A DNA stretch of 41,471 bases, taken from assembly GCA_003427395.1 (NCBI GenBank), contig BFEA01000706.1, positions 437,359 through 478,829 of the forward strand, given 5' to 3'. The DNA is from Chara braunii. Its lineage: Eukaryota; Streptophyta; Charophyceae; Charales; Characeae. Shown piece after piece: positions 28,302 to 38,820 of the stretch. How positions within the stretch are numbered: position 1 is the stretch's first letter; each line of letters starts with the position of its first letter. The notes beneath the pieces were generated by a model. It had not been told where the DNA came from. It saw only the letters and a program-made list of their open reading frames with translations, and did not search any database. A program made the position numbers and the translations under genes.

Positions 28302-28939
28302 CTAGCGTGGTGCCGAGCTCGAGTGGTTGGCGGCAGTAAAGATCCGCTGCTCCAACTGTTGCGTTGTGGTTTGCTGTAACTGCACGTCGTCCTTGAGGGA
28401 TCCGATGTCAATCTCCAATGCCTCGAGGCGATCGGAGGTGTTGGAAGAGCTGGCAACGGGGGCGGCGACGGTTTGTTCCAACTGCTGGAGGTGGATGGTG
28501 AGTTGATCTAACACCTGATTGTGTGCCTGAACCGTGTCTTCGAGGTTGTGAATGTCCTCCTGCTGTGCAATGCACGTCGCGAGGAGGTCCGTGAGATGGG
28601 AGAGGAGTAGAGCGATTTTGTTTCCACTCTCTTCCAGCTTCCCATTCTCAGCCTCAGCCCGCCAGTCCGCTGCCTTTGTGAGCAAAGATCGCTCTCCGCT
28701 GAATATTTTCTCGCGCCGTTGAAGTCGTTCTTCATCGGCAGCCTTTGCTGCTGCCTCGTCTTGCTGGCGCTGATGTTCAATTGCCAACAGACGTCCTCTG
28801 CCTTCTTCTTTGTTGCGGCTGCTACTGCATCCGACCGTTGCTTGGCTTTGGTAATCAGAAGCAGCATTCGGGCCTGATAGGCCTCGTCCGTTTCCCCTGA
28901 TATCTGGTCCATGACGACTGTTTTCGAGCGCATAAGCAT
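28302..28939 (-). pseudogene. Gag N-terminal coiled-coil part of the minus-strand element
   Basis: Two overlapping minus-strand frames. From Met at 28939, ETDEAYQARMLLLITKAKQRSDAVAAATKKKAEDV. From Met at 28787, a long Gln/Glu/Ala-rich coiled coil (EHQRQQDEAAAKAADEERLQRREK; LLATCIAQQEDIHNLEDTVQAHNQVLDQLTIHLQQLEQTV; DRLEALEIDIGSLKDDVQLQQ). Such N-terminal coiled coils are common in plant gypsy gag. A frameshift near 28790-28800 separates them. The likely gag start is Met 28939 or 28933. Confidence 0.72.
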
Positions 28940-28957
28940 AGACCAGGCTGGGGCGTG

Positions 28958-29032
28958 CTAACGTGGCTGTTGACGTGTCCTGTCGACGTGGCCTGCGGGC
29001 GTGGTCTGTTGACGTGGCCTACTGATGTGGCA
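28958..29032 (+). repeat. Short GC-rich tandem repeat (about 14 bp, five to six copies)
   Basis: The phrase tgttgacgtggcc recurs with changes (gctgttgacgtgtcc, tgtcgacgtggcc, tgcgggcgtggtc, tgttgacgtggcc, tactgatgtggc), just upstream of the minus-strand gag start. Confidence 0.75.
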
Positions 29033-29556
29033 ACTCACCAATGCCGCCGCAGGGGGTACCCGGTGACAGATATAGAAGGCAAGACCAGAGGGGGCAATAA
29101 CATAGGTGGGGAGGGGTGGATGGGGATAAATCACCCAGATAAGGAGCCACTAATCAAAAACAAAAGTTTAAACTTTGCAATTTTTTTTTTATAGAAAATA
29201 AAACTCTCGAGTTTTGCAAGTTTAGTAGGTCTCCCAACCTCCCTTGAAGTGCGAAATTATCAATGAGAGCTAGGCTGCCAGCTGTCCGGTTGCGAGACGT
29301 CTCCCCCGGACGTCTCTGGGACACGGTCAGGGGGGAGTTGTCCGGAAAATCGGACAACTGTTTTTTTGCCAAAAAAAAAAACTAAAAAAAAAAAAAAAAA
29401 CGGGGGGGGTCTATGCACCACTAGGGGACCCCCCAAAACAAAATTCAGGCTGTTCCGAGCAAAAACGAAAAAAAAAATCAGATATGGTGGGGGGAGGTGT
29501 GATGGTGGGGTGTTGGGGGGCAGGGGGTTTGCTTCCGGAGTTGAAATGGAGGGTCT

Positions 29557-29760
29557 GCTGCTGCAGTCAGCAGCTGCTGCACATGGAGTGACATCAGCTG
29601 CTTCGTCTGACGCAGCGTGTGGACCAACCGCTCCGGCAGATGCAGCAGCTGCAGTGACAGCAGCATCCACACACACACACACACACACACAGACACAGAG
29701 ATGGGCTTGCTGCTGCAGTCAGCAATTGCTGCACATGCAGCGATTGCAGCTGCTTCGTAC
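29557..29760 (+). repeat. Duplicated CAG/CTG-rich unit flanking a CA tract
   Basis: ctgctgcagtcagca...ttgctgcacatg...cagctgcttcgt occurs at about 29557-29612 and again at 29707-29760, separated by (CA)n at 29668-29692. Confidence 0.8.
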
Positions 29761-29870
29761 ACACACACACACTATCTGCACACACACACGCACTATGTAG
29801 ACAAACACAGATGCACTGTCTACACACACACACACACACTGACACCCACGCACATATACACATACACTCA
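29755..29870 (+). repeat. CA microsatellite runs
   Basis: Interrupted (CA)n runs; they create long spurious Thr-His or Cys-Val ORFs. Confidence 0.9.
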
Positions 29871-29893
29871 GACTCACATTGGGAAGGAAACAG

Positions 29894-30735
29894 TAGCAAG
29901 GCCAAGGCAAAAGTTGTTCAGTTTATTAAAGTTAAATTAAATTGTATTTTTTTGCATAAGATTGTTTTATTTTTTATTTCAAATTTGTTAAAGAATTTCG
30001 ATGTAACCCCAAGGCAAAAGTTGTTCAACTTATTTTTCTGCATAACATAGTTTGTTTTCGGAATTTTTTGAATTTGTTTTTTTTTGTTTTTTTTTTTTTG
30101 GCCATTTTTGCTTCGGACAGTTTGCCCGGGGAGGACGTCCGACCAGTTGTCCGATCGGACATCCCCGGACGGTCAGGGGGGTCCCGGACGTCCGATCTGG
30201 TAACATAGAATGAGAGAAAAAAAAATTCAGCCTTTCAGACTGCTAATGATTATCAAGTAGTGAAAATCATAGAACAGCGAATAGGAAAAATTCCGAAAAG
30301 AAATAACGAGTATTCAGACTTACTCAGATGAGAGTGTTCGCAGTTTGGAAAACGGTACTGCGAGAGGGATTTCCCGTACCGTTTAAAAAAAAACGACTTT
30401 CGGAAAAAAATATTATGAATTTCTAAATAATGAAAAATTGCAAAAGAAAATAGAAAATTTTCGAAAAAAAGATATTCAGGATTTTCCAACAATGAAATTT
30501 TGAATTTTCAGAAGAAAAACGAAAACAGAAATTTCAGATGTTGCACTATTGCGATTTTCCACAGCAGAAATAGCGAGAAAACAAAATCCAAGAAAAGAAA
30601 AAAAAATCGATTTTCGGCAGCGAGGTCAAAATCGTGATTTTGGGAGCTAACTAGTCTGCTCTAATCAATCAATCAAGACTAATCAGCTACTTAGTCCCCG
30701 CACGCGTGTCAGATTAGGTTGTCGTGATTCACGTG
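29894..30735. other. AT-rich, gene-free leader of the minus-strand element
   Basis: It contains a direct repeat of caaggcaaaagttgttca (about 29899 and 30010), T-runs, and loosely repeated A-rich phrases (gaaaattttcgaaaaaaagat; about 30270-30540). No credible ORF. Confidence 0.6.
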
Positions 30736-30739
30736 CGGT

Positions 30740-30751
30740 GTTCCGATACCA
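30740..30751 (-). promoter_or_regulatory. Primer-binding site, initiator tRNA-Met type
   Basis: On the minus strand TGGTATCGGAAC begins 2 bases after the CA end of the LTR (30754). It matches the usual iMet primer site in 10 of 12 positions. It points leftwards, matching the minus-strand gag-pol. Confidence 0.7.
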
Positions 30752-30753
30752 AC

Positions 30754-32009
30754 TGTTACATGCCCTGTTGGGCGATGTACATGTAAAAACGAAGATCCAC
30801 AATGTGAGAAAAATGATTGAATAGACAATGCAATGCAAGTGAAATCTCAACAAGAAGTGTACATTCTCATACATACAAAAATGATGCTTTAGGCTGCACG
30901 GGTCCCCTTTCAGGCCCATGACGTTTTTAGGCCAAAAGCCTGAAAGCAAGGGCCTACAGGCCCTGTGTCGTTTCAGCCTGAAAGCTTGAAAACAAGGGCC
31001 TACAGACCCTTTGTCGTTTCAGGCTAAATCAGGGCCTTTCCGGCCCTGAGTATTTTCAGCCTGAAACTGAGGGTCATTTCCAGACCTCATCAGTCGGACC
31101 CGCCCTGAAACTTAGGCAACAAACCAGGTTTTTAGCACAGGCCATTTCAGGCCTATTTTCAAAACAACCCCTGGTTGAGCTTCAACTCTAGGATCTGACG
31201 CGTTTCGGCATTGGCAAGAGTAGCCTCCTGGACGGGCCAGCACTATATAGGACTGGCCCGCCCTGCAGGCCGGGAGGTAGTTCCTAGGTACTTCCCAGGC
31301 ACTTCATGTGCAATTCAGGAGGCACGAGGTAGTCTTCAGGATTCGGCAGCAGCACTCTGGAGGAGCGCTGCAGTAGTTGTCGTGCTAGCAGTAGTCTTCA
31401 GCGCTGGGCGCCTTAGAAGCTAGAGTAGTAGTAGAGAGAGCGAGATTGGGCGGAGGCCAGGGATACTTACCTGCAGCGCCATAGCTCCAGCTTCGCCTTC
31501 GAGGTACCTGCAGCACAACGCCATCTTCATAGGTTAATACCTGGCATGTAATAGAGAGAGAGAGTTCTTATTTTTCCTCTTCTCGGTCCACCATCTCCCT
31601 CTCACCCTCTCGTTACCTCACTTCACTGCATCAGCAAACTACGAGAGAAAGAGAGAGCTTGATGACATTTGGATCCAGACTCGACATTTGGGCTTCAGAC
31701 ATTTTGACGAGGGACTATTTGGGACTTGTGACAAAGACTTGGTGTTGATGACATTCCCATCTCTCCCCCTCTTCTTCGTTTTTTCCCCTGCTCTTCGTCT
31801 GTGCATGATAAGGGCCTGGCGCCTTCTTCCTGTGTATAGCGCCAGGTCTCTTCACACCTTGTGATGAGAACGATGATGTTTAGTCTGCGTTGCAACATTG
31901 ATTGGGCAAGTCATTGATATTCTAGCATTTGTCTACGCTATCTTGCACTACGTGATAGAGGTCAGTCTCGGTCAGGTCAAGACTTGTATCGCAGGCGCAG
32001 CTTGTAACA
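30754..32009 (-). repeat. 5' LTR of the minus-strand Ty3/gypsy element, 1256 bp
   Basis: It is bounded by TGTTACA (30754-30760) and TGTAACA (32003-32009), a perfect 7-bp inverted repeat. The left end is fixed by the primer-binding site; the right end is inferred from the inverted repeat alone. It contains a CTATATAG box (31243-31250) within a GGGCCAG/CTGGCCC hairpin, and a repeated hairpin-rich tract at 30905-31150. No second LTR is available for comparison because the element is truncated at 25566. Confidence 0.65.
30905..31150. repeat. Diverged ~47-60 bp tandem units with gggcctacaggccc-type hairpins
   Basis: The phrase gtttcagcctgaaagc...aagggcctacaggccctgtgtc recurs about four times with decay (agggcctttccggccctga is a perfect-arm variant). 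It belongs to the LTR at 30754-32009. Confidence 0.65.
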
Positions 32010-32773
32010 GTCACGGTGACCATGCCAACCCACCGGGAGTAGAGCATGCATGCTTTGCTGCTTTGTCCTTTGTCTGCTCATTGCGCTATAGAGGGGTTTT
32101 GAGGGGCAGGCCAGCCCTATGGGGAAGACGAGACTGGACGTCTATAAATAAATACCAGCGAGGACCTTCCGCTGGCAATGATCGTCATCCTATTTGCGAC
32201 GTTAAATAATTCCTGAGGACTTCTGGGGCCATCCATAAAAAACGCCTCCTAATCAACCAATCGGTCGGTGTAAGGCTCGCTGCACGCGAGGATAAATACG
32301 GTGCAGGGCTGGCCAGCTCAGGAGGATTCGGGGCACAGGGGTGGGCCGTGTGCACACCTTCAGACACGCACACTATTCTAGATTGCTCAGGAACGTCGAC
32401 GACAAGAGACATTCAAGAAGAACTGAGGGAGGGGTAGATTCCAGGTGATAAGTTCGAGCAAGATTCCATTCTGCAAACAGACCCAACAAATGATTCTATT
32501 TTTATTTTGATTAGTTAGATGTACAACCATTAACATCTGACAGAGAGCATAGTTTAAAATTGTTCTTTGTTCATTGTGCTTTCGGTTTGCGAACTTGGCA
32601 AAGTCAAAGTAGTTTCGTTTGTAGGAATCTTAACTTACGTGTTGGACTCAAATGTATCTACTCTAATGCAACCACCGATTAATTATTTTAATTATTATAA
32701 ATCGGTCTGTGCACTACGCTGCGGTAGGCATCAAAGAGTGACCTAGTGCAGATTGTGTACAGTTTTGTAGCTT
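32010..32773 (+). other. Upstream region (putative 5' LTR/leader) of the plus-strand gag element
   Basis: No credible ORF. A TATAAATA box at 32143-32150 lies in a GC-rich context and could be the LTR promoter of the gag that starts near 32774. I could not find a primer-binding site or confident LTR ends. Confidence 0.4.
32143..32150 (+). promoter_or_regulatory. TATA box candidate
   Basis: gtcTATAAATAaataccag, about 630 bp upstream of the first gag codon. This is a consensus match only. Confidence 0.4.
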
Positions 32774-33389
32774 ATGAGCGACAGGGATACCACTAGTGAA
32801 GACGATCGGATCTTGGGATCGGCTAGGCGCCCGATTGCCGACCCGAGGGTGATAGGTTACTGTTCCGCCAGCTTAGGGAGAGGTAGCAGCAGCAGCGGAG
32901 AGCTAGGGCAGCGGAGGCCAGCAAGGCATTCGCAAGTGAAGCCGCTGCTTCAACAGCCATGGCAACCGCTGCACAGCAGAGTTCCCAGACTAGCAGTTCT
33001 GGGGCCGTTCAGGCGCGCAGACCCTAAGTCAGTCCACTGGCGTCATGGCAAGCCAGCCATTAGTGTTGACTTCCTATGAGATCGCTATACATCAGGCAGC
33101 ACTGCAGGAGGCACAACTATACAAGGCCTTAGGAGAGAGAAAGGCGGAGAAGGAAAGAATGATTAGAAGAAGAGTCAGGATGCAGCGAAGGCAAGCGGAC
33201 ATTAGCGAGTTAGAGGAGATGGACCTAGCAGAGTTAGATGATGAAGTGAGGACCCTAAGGGTGGTGTTGCTAGGTGTGGTAGAGATGCTAGATCACCAGA
33301 CGGCGATCTTACAGGACATCCAACAGAGTCTGGCTGTGTTGTTTGGGCGAGCGCAGGTGGCACCATCGTCATCCAACCCCGGTGACTGA
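32774..33389 (+). pseudogene. Gag N-terminal region of the third element
   Basis: It starts with ATG 32774 (SDRDTTSEDDR...). The frame changes near 32880, where an Ala/Ser-rich segment (AAEASKAFASEAAASTAMATAAQQSSQ) continues in another frame. From Met 33045, a coiled coil (EIAIHQAALQEAQLYKALGERKAEKERM; ADISELEEMDLAELDDEVRTLRVVLLGVVEMLDHQTAILQDIQQSLAVLFG) ends at TGA 33387-33389. This resembles the N-terminal multimerisation region of plant gypsy gag. At least two frameshifts. Confidence 0.65.
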
Positions 33390-34100
33390 CCCATTGTACA
33401 TCCTGCTCCTTTTGTCCCACCGGTGACTAGGGTATCCCCAACATCGGTCCAAACCGCTTCCCTGGGCATGCCGTTGACAGAAGGGTTCTCAGTAGGTCCT
33501 AGTGTATAGATTCCTGTACACTTCGTTGTAGATTGTCGTGAGCCGGCAGCCTGTTGTCTCGCAGCCGGCACAGCCGCAGGGTACACAGCCCCAGCAGCAG
33601 CTAGTGCAGCAGCCTGCGCCTCAGGGTCCATGCACGGAATGGTACAGGTACTGGGACAAAGTCAGTGGGTTCCAAAGACGGCCATCGCTGCTCCTAAACC
33701 CTTCACAGGGGATAAGAGGGGCGAAGACCTTGACACATGGTTGAGGCCAGTGCCAGTCTACGTTAAGTGTAAACTTACCTTGCAGCACGAGGAAGTCTTT
33801 GTGGCTGCCTCCAATCTAGAGGGGAGTGCAGCAAGATGGTTGAGTGGCTTAGTGCAGTTGCAGGGATGAGGTCATGACTTCCGCGCTTGGGCAGTCAACC
33901 AGAAACTGGAGGACTTCCTCAAGATGGTGGAAGACAGGTGGCATGATCCTCAGGAGGCTCAAAAGTCCACTGACGCGATCCTGACTTTGCACAACAAGCA
34001 TTTTAAGTCAGTAAGAGAGGCCGCCGACGCAATAGAGCGTCTGATCTGTGTCCCTGGGGTGCGCTGACCCCCATGTTCTACTCACCTCCTACCTGAGATG
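33390..34100 (+). pseudogene. Gag capsid region of the third element
   Basis: From about 33540 a frame reads Ala/Gln-rich sequence, then PKTAIAAPKPFTGDKRGEDLDTWLRPVPVY and EEVFVAASNLEGSAARWLSGL: the P-K-P-F-x-G-[...]-W-L and A-A-x-x-L-E-G-x-A-x-x-W landmarks of Ty3/gypsy capsid. After a TGA at 33867-33869 the same frame continues (FRAWAVNQKLEDFLKMVEDRWHDPQEAQKS, SVREAADAIERLICVPGVR) to about 34066; related sequence (LLTSYLRCFPIPLRNQLAGEVNINVHNF) follows in another frame at 34075-34239. Confidence 0.8.
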
Positions 34101-34207
34101 CTTCCCTATTCCTCTCAGGAATCAGTTAGCGGGTGAGGTCAACATCAACGTGCACAACTTCCCCTCGTTTAGCAAGAAGGCCCCAAACCTTGAAGCAAAG
34201 ATAGGGC

Positions 34208-34648
34208 ATGGTCAGACTCCCACGACGGATGGTAAGTAGAAGTCACTATTGGTCGCCTTACCTTTCTGAACTGAGACGGCGACTACTCCACTTCTTGAAG
34301 AAGGGCCACATTATGTTCGTCGACAACGATGGTTCTACCATTGAGTTGAACGACGACTTCCAGGCGGGAGTGGGTTCAGAGGCAGGCAACGTAGAAGCTT
34401 CAGGGGGTGGAGTCGTCACTGCCTCAGTTCAAAAAGGTAAGGCGACCGGTAGACGCCGTGGAGGTTCCCGGTCCAGGAGTCAAGCAGACCCCAATGCTCC
34501 TCCATGGAAGAAAGCGGGTCTCACAAAGGACGTGTGGAGAGACAGGTACACCAGGCAGGCCTGTATTCATTGTGGTCAATTTGGCCATAACCAATTCAAG
34601 TGCCGCAATAAGAAGGTGACCAAGAAGATCCCGCCTACGATGGGGTAG
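34208..34648 (+). pseudogene. Gag nucleocapsid with CCHC zinc knuckle
   Basis: The 146-codon frame ends at TAG 34646-34648. After an acidic stretch and a basic Gly/Arg/Ser segment (GKATGRRRGGSRSRSQ), the knuckle CIHCGQFGHNQFKC (34562-34603) fits C-x2-C-x4-H-x4-C exactly, followed by a Lys-rich tail. This is an RNA-binding nucleocapsid. The first ~15 codons are out of the original frame. Confidence 0.88.
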
Positions 34649-34838
34649 GCGTTGGGATCCTCCGCTCCCGGTAGTAGCAATGTGGCCAGCCGTTCTGGCA
34701 CTGTTCTGGGAAACGCTTCGGGCCAGTAGGAATAGTAGTTATTGGTGCTAGGGTCGAGGTGGTGGACACACCCTTACCATCTCGAGAGATGGCCCAAGCT
34801 ACTGACTCCGTTGTCGTCCCGAAACGCATTCAAACCCA

Positions 34839-35315
34839 TTGAGCCTCTGTTCGATGAATGTGTTTGAGTCCTTAGAGGAGCTAGAGGAGTGGTCCAAATC
34901 AGACCCGCTAGCTTCTTGGATGGCATTAGCAAAAGCCCCTAGGAGTGAGATGTTCGTCCTCGAGGTAGTCATCGTCGCCTTAAGGCCGGGGCCTATTATT
35001 GCACTTGCTCGACNAGGAACTTCATTAGTCGCTCGTGCGTTGAGAGCCTGCGCTTACAGGGGCAAGTGCAGTGCCTGAGTCGACCTGTGGAGTGGACCTG
35101 TGCCAACAAACAGCGTATGGTAGTCCACGACTACCTTCAGGATGTTGAGTGAATTCTCAGAAGGCACTGCCGAAATTTGTTTAGTTTACAGGAGTTAGAT
35201 TATATTTTGATAGGTGGCGATTCTGGCAATCCACTCTATATAGAGGAGACCCTGCCAAGGTCTACCTTTCTTTGGGCACTGGCTTAGAGGCAAACTTAAA
35301 CTCAGCTTGTAGAAG
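34839..35315 (+). pseudogene. Continuation of the third element's gag-pol, domain not recognised
   Basis: A frame from Met 34839 (CSMNVFESLEELEEWSKSDPLASWMALAKAP...) with one N-containing codon, closing at TGA 35077-35079. Beyond it, in the direction of reading, are protein-like segments with stops (VVHDYLQDVE, ILRRHCRNLFSLQELDYILIGGDSGNPLYIEETLPRSTFLW; 35115-35285). It lies directly after the nucleocapsid, where protease would be expected, but I see no D-T/S-G motif. It ends at the junction with LTR-A copy 3 at 35319. Confidence 0.5.
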
Positions 35316-35318
35316 GAT

Positions 35319-37131
35319 CTTGGGTGAGAATGTGTTATGGAGCTGTATTCTCCATACACTTATAATTTTAGCTTGGGGATTGGCATGTCTTTTGTTACAG
35401 GTCTTCTTGATCGATTGATTCAGGATTTGGGCTAGATTCATCTCGATCCTACGAGGATCATCCTCTTTTATCACTAATAACAGATCAGTTGAAGATTGTT
35501 GGTTTACGATTCGACTCTAATCCACTGTGCCACTCAACGTAAAGACTTTAGCCCTGTGGTTTGAAATGTTTCATTGTGTTCTTACCCGAACTTTATTGAA
35601 TGGTCATTTAACAAAGGTACTGAGTATTTTATTGCTAACAGGGTGCGCTAAGGTTGAGGTTTGTGTGGCTAAAGCGAGGGGTGTGAGTGCAGGGAATGGT
35701 TGAAAGTGACCCCGTGTACTGCATGGATTTTTTGTTGAACCTTTGATGTGATTGCAGGTATGTTTGGTGATTCGGACGTTGGATTTGACTGTCTGCGCTT
35801 ACATACTTATGTATATGGCTGAAANGAGTCCCACTGTGATTGTGAGAAGTGATCGTCACATATTTATAACCCTCTCTATATATGTAAATACATATGTCGT
35901 GAGTGTTTCGTGCGACCCACTGTGACCGCGCGTAAGGGTTAAACAGATTGTGTTTTCGAAGGAAATGAGACTTCCCCTTTTAGCCTTTTTTTCTTAGAGT
36001 TTCTATGGTTGGATGTTGTAGTCAGTGGCAGCCGTCAAAGTCAAACCCCTTGATTTCTCCCCAGACCCTAGATGAAGGGGCTGATCTCCACGACGATAAG
36101 AGACGATTGCCACCACAAGTATAAACCTGTGTACCACACACTCTCTGCAGGGTGCAGAAGAGGGTGTGGTTCTCAACCGCACTTGGCGGTTGTCCAACGT
36201 CGAGAGATCAATCCCTCAAGGCGCGTGTCAGCCGGCACTTGAATGTCGAATGCGACCCTTGATATCAACGAGGATCATATGAGTACGGGTAGTACATAGT
36301 ACGCCATCATTGCGACTGCTTGCGTTTGCGTGCATTACGAGTCGATATGAGTTAGCCCTGTGTGCGCACGGTTTTATACTAAGTCTCGCGCGCGACGCCT
36401 ATCCGATTTCCGCATCGGAGAGTTATGGGATGACTAGTAAGAGACTAGGAGTGTTGTCTCTTTGTTTGTTCAGTGTCGTTCTATATATGTATATGTACGT
36501 GCATATGTGTATGTGTGTTTTGTTTTTTATTTTATTTTTATGTTCTTTGTAGTGGTGTGCGCGTGGTGTGTGGGATGCGTCCTGGTCGACAGGCGATGAG
36601 TCACGTTTGGGACCTCAGCCCCCCAAGATGTCGGTTCGCGTGCGGGTCCGATAGAGGTGTAATACCGCACGTACCCCCTATGATGCAATGAAAGAGAAAC
36701 GCCCTCGGCTGGTCGACCTCTGCGATTGCAGCTGATTAGCTTTCGTACTGTNNACTGGTGGCTCGGCNGGGATACACCCACCGAAGGGAGGTGGCANCTC
36801 TCGTAAGGTGGAGGTAAGTCGTGCCTCGCGTAGGCCCTATCATGTCGTAGGGGCTNGCGNGAGGTATGGCTGGCGCACTNGGCCGGAGCGGCTTGCGGAA
36901 GTTCTATTATGTATTCGCNACNAGGATTTAGACCAACTCCTGTGTGACACGACCGGGAGGGTCCCGCACGACCTTGTGCANTGCCGGACCAATGCGCTCG
37001 ATAGTGGCTCGCAAGATTATTGTACGTCGTTCCCGAGTTATCTCTTAGTTTTATTTNTGTTAAACTCCTGCGTGACATGGCCGTAAGGGCTCTCGCCTTT
37101 GCGAAAAAGGCGTTATCCGATGCACTCGACA
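35319..37131 (+). repeat. LTR-A copy 3, 5'-truncated, with duplicated 3' end
   Basis: Similarity to copy 1 starts at cttgggtgagaatgtg, about 45 bp inside the LTR, and runs to the final TCGACA (37126-37131). The TATA context, the atagtacgccatcattgcgact block, the cctcggctggtc block and the ggaggtggcactctcgtaaggtggag block are all shared. It keeps ~45 bp (36600-36650) that copy 1 lacks. The last part is duplicated: aactcctg(t/c)gtgaca at 36935 and again at 37063. No tRNA-Asp primer site follows. Scattered N bases are present. Confidence 0.85.
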
Positions 37132-37861
37132 GCNAAGACCCCTAAATTTGGCGTTACACTAGATTTAAAAAAGTAGATAAAAAAAATAACGATAATAATN
37201 AGGAGGGATAAAATAAATATCTAAAAATAATTCATGTCTAAATTAATGGCAGGGAAAAGGGAACTGTTAATACCACTCCGGCCAAGAGGCGGCAAAATCA
37301 AAGAGGGAATAGCCCACAAGGTNCTCAAACCCTCGGTCCCTTCGNGCTGCTTTGATACTTCTATGTCATTGTAGGCTGGTCTCGATCCCTGAATCCCCCA
37401 GATGAAAGTCTGCCACCGCAATCAATAGTGTTAGGCCCAAGGCTGGTTTTAGCATTAGCGGTAAACCATATAAACGGTTACTGTTATTCGTGCGGGTTCN
37501 CCAAATGCTACTCGGTCACCCTCTGACCTCACCAGCTAAACTCGCTACCGCCGCATCTCGCTGTCGGCATCGCCTCCCGTACGTACACTCTAGTCACGAT
37601 CAAGCACACCAATCAGGAGACAAAATTATTTTAATCCTAGTTTAATCAGAGGTAAAAATTTTGTCGGCAACCACGTCGGCTTCACAATTATTAACAAGAA
37701 GAGAGATCACGCGCGCCCGTAAGTCTGCGCGCCCACACACCCTTTACTCTAGTCAATCCAGAGTTTACTCAAGAGGTAGGCATTTCTCGTAAACTGATGC
37801 GTGGGCCATGTCTTGCCCTTGATATTATGGGTTCAGACCCATATAGCCCATCATACATCAC
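37132..37861. other. Gene-free, partly AT-rich spacer
   Basis: An A/T-rich start (37160-37240), then unremarkable sequence with scattered N. No ORF or repeat that I can tie to other parts of the window. Confidence 0.5.
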
Positions 37862-38199
37862 ATGAATTCCACCACACCTACGTACCCAGTTTTCCACTCA
37901 TCCAAACTCTTTCCTTTCGTAGAAACTGATGAGTTTCGTTCAAGAAGGTCGATGCTGCCCCCAACCATGGATGGAAACGTCGACATTGATGAGATTGTTG
38001 AGCATAAATTCATGCCTCTACCTAAGCTTGATGATAGAGATGACCGCCGAAACCCTAGATGCAGTTTCGGGGCAGATTCAGGCATCGTACGAATCCTAAA
38101 GAAGATCGGTGGTTCACGAGAAAGGAGCTGATGAAGACAACCTCTCAAGTAGTATCGCACTATGAGAAGATGATAAAAGTGAAGCAGAAACTGGATTGA
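37862..38199 (+). pseudogene. Chromovirus pol 3' end: integrase tail and chromodomain, plus strand
   Basis: From Met 37862 the frame reads TYPVFHSSKLFPFVETDEF and SMLPPTMDGNVDIDEIVEHKFMP, matching segment by segment the minus-strand copy at 40199-40702 (TYPVFHASKLAPFKETDQL; SMLPPTMDGEVDIDDIVDHREMP). The second half of the chromodomain continues in another frame from 38092: NPKEDRWFTRKELMKTTSQV, then VSHYEKM..., ending at TGA 38197-38199. One frameshift near 38080 breaks it. The rest of pol is absent; the 5' junction is near 37880. Confidence 0.78.
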
Positions 38200-38227
38200 C
38201 GGCTTACTCAGANGACTTTCCAAGCAC

Positions 38228-38239
38228 AAGGGGAGGGCG
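38228..38239 (+). promoter_or_regulatory. Polypurine tract of the plus-strand chromovirus remnant
   Basis: aaggggagggcg directly precedes TGCAAAGCAT, the LTR start shared with the inverted copy at 40158. Confidence 0.6.
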
Positions 38240-38820
38240 TGCAAAGCATGAGCCCCTCGATCGACGTTGGAAAGNGCCTGCACCCACCCTAAGTGAAGGC
38301 GGGATCCCTGGAAATTCGTAGAGACCTTTTTTGAGGTTGATGCGAGCATAAAGGGGCCTCGAGGGTTGGCTGCCGCACGAAACATCTTCAACCAACGGGT
38401 AGGCCTGATCAGTTGAAGATGCTAGCCGCAGCAAAGATGCTCAGGCCCAGGGCACTTACAGTTGAGCCCCAAGCATATTCTGCAAGTACCCTGGGCGCAA
38501 CTACTGGGACAAGGCGAGCATATAGAGCCTGCCTCGCCCAACCATCCAACATAAAAGGAAGTGAGGCTCACTCACTTTACACATTCTGGCTGGCTGGACG
38601 GCGACAACACTGAGCGCTAGCTTGCTGGACGAGAGTTGGGCAGAGTGGACAAGGGTGCTTGTGAGGCGCGGGGAAGAAGTTGCGTGGGCGCAGCAAGAGC
38701 ACAACAGCCATAGCCAGGCTGCTGGTGCCATAGCCTGGGACTGTGCTGGGGTAGACGAGGGAAGGGGGTGACCCATGTGGGCGCTTCCTTGGTCGTGATG
38801 AGCATGCCGCTTCAATTGGA
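38240..38820 (+). repeat. Chromovirus 3' LTR start, plus strand (right end not fixed)
   Basis: It begins TGC..GCATGAGCCCCTCGAT and shares ctaagtgaaggc and, more loosely, later GC-rich phrases (cagccatagccagg; gctgctgg) with the minus-strand LTR that starts at 40158. Similarity is patchy, so the extent is approximate. Confidence 0.5.

Larger units (their letters stand above)
29279..30195. repeat. Fold-back-like segment: GC-rich palindromic ends around simple repeats
   Basis: ATCGGACAACTG at 29349-29360 recurs inverted at 30144-30155; cggtcagggggg at 29324-29335 recurs directly at 30170-30181. Both end blocks are dense in the words gtccg/cggac. Between them are A-runs, CAG/CTG-rich sequence and CA repeats. 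It may be a non-autonomous DNA element inserted in the retroelement leader; no transposase or clear target duplication is seen. Confidence 0.45.

Noticed and set aside
29366-29905. Thr-His and Cys-Val rich ORFs on both strands
   Set aside because: They come from CA and CAG simple repeats.
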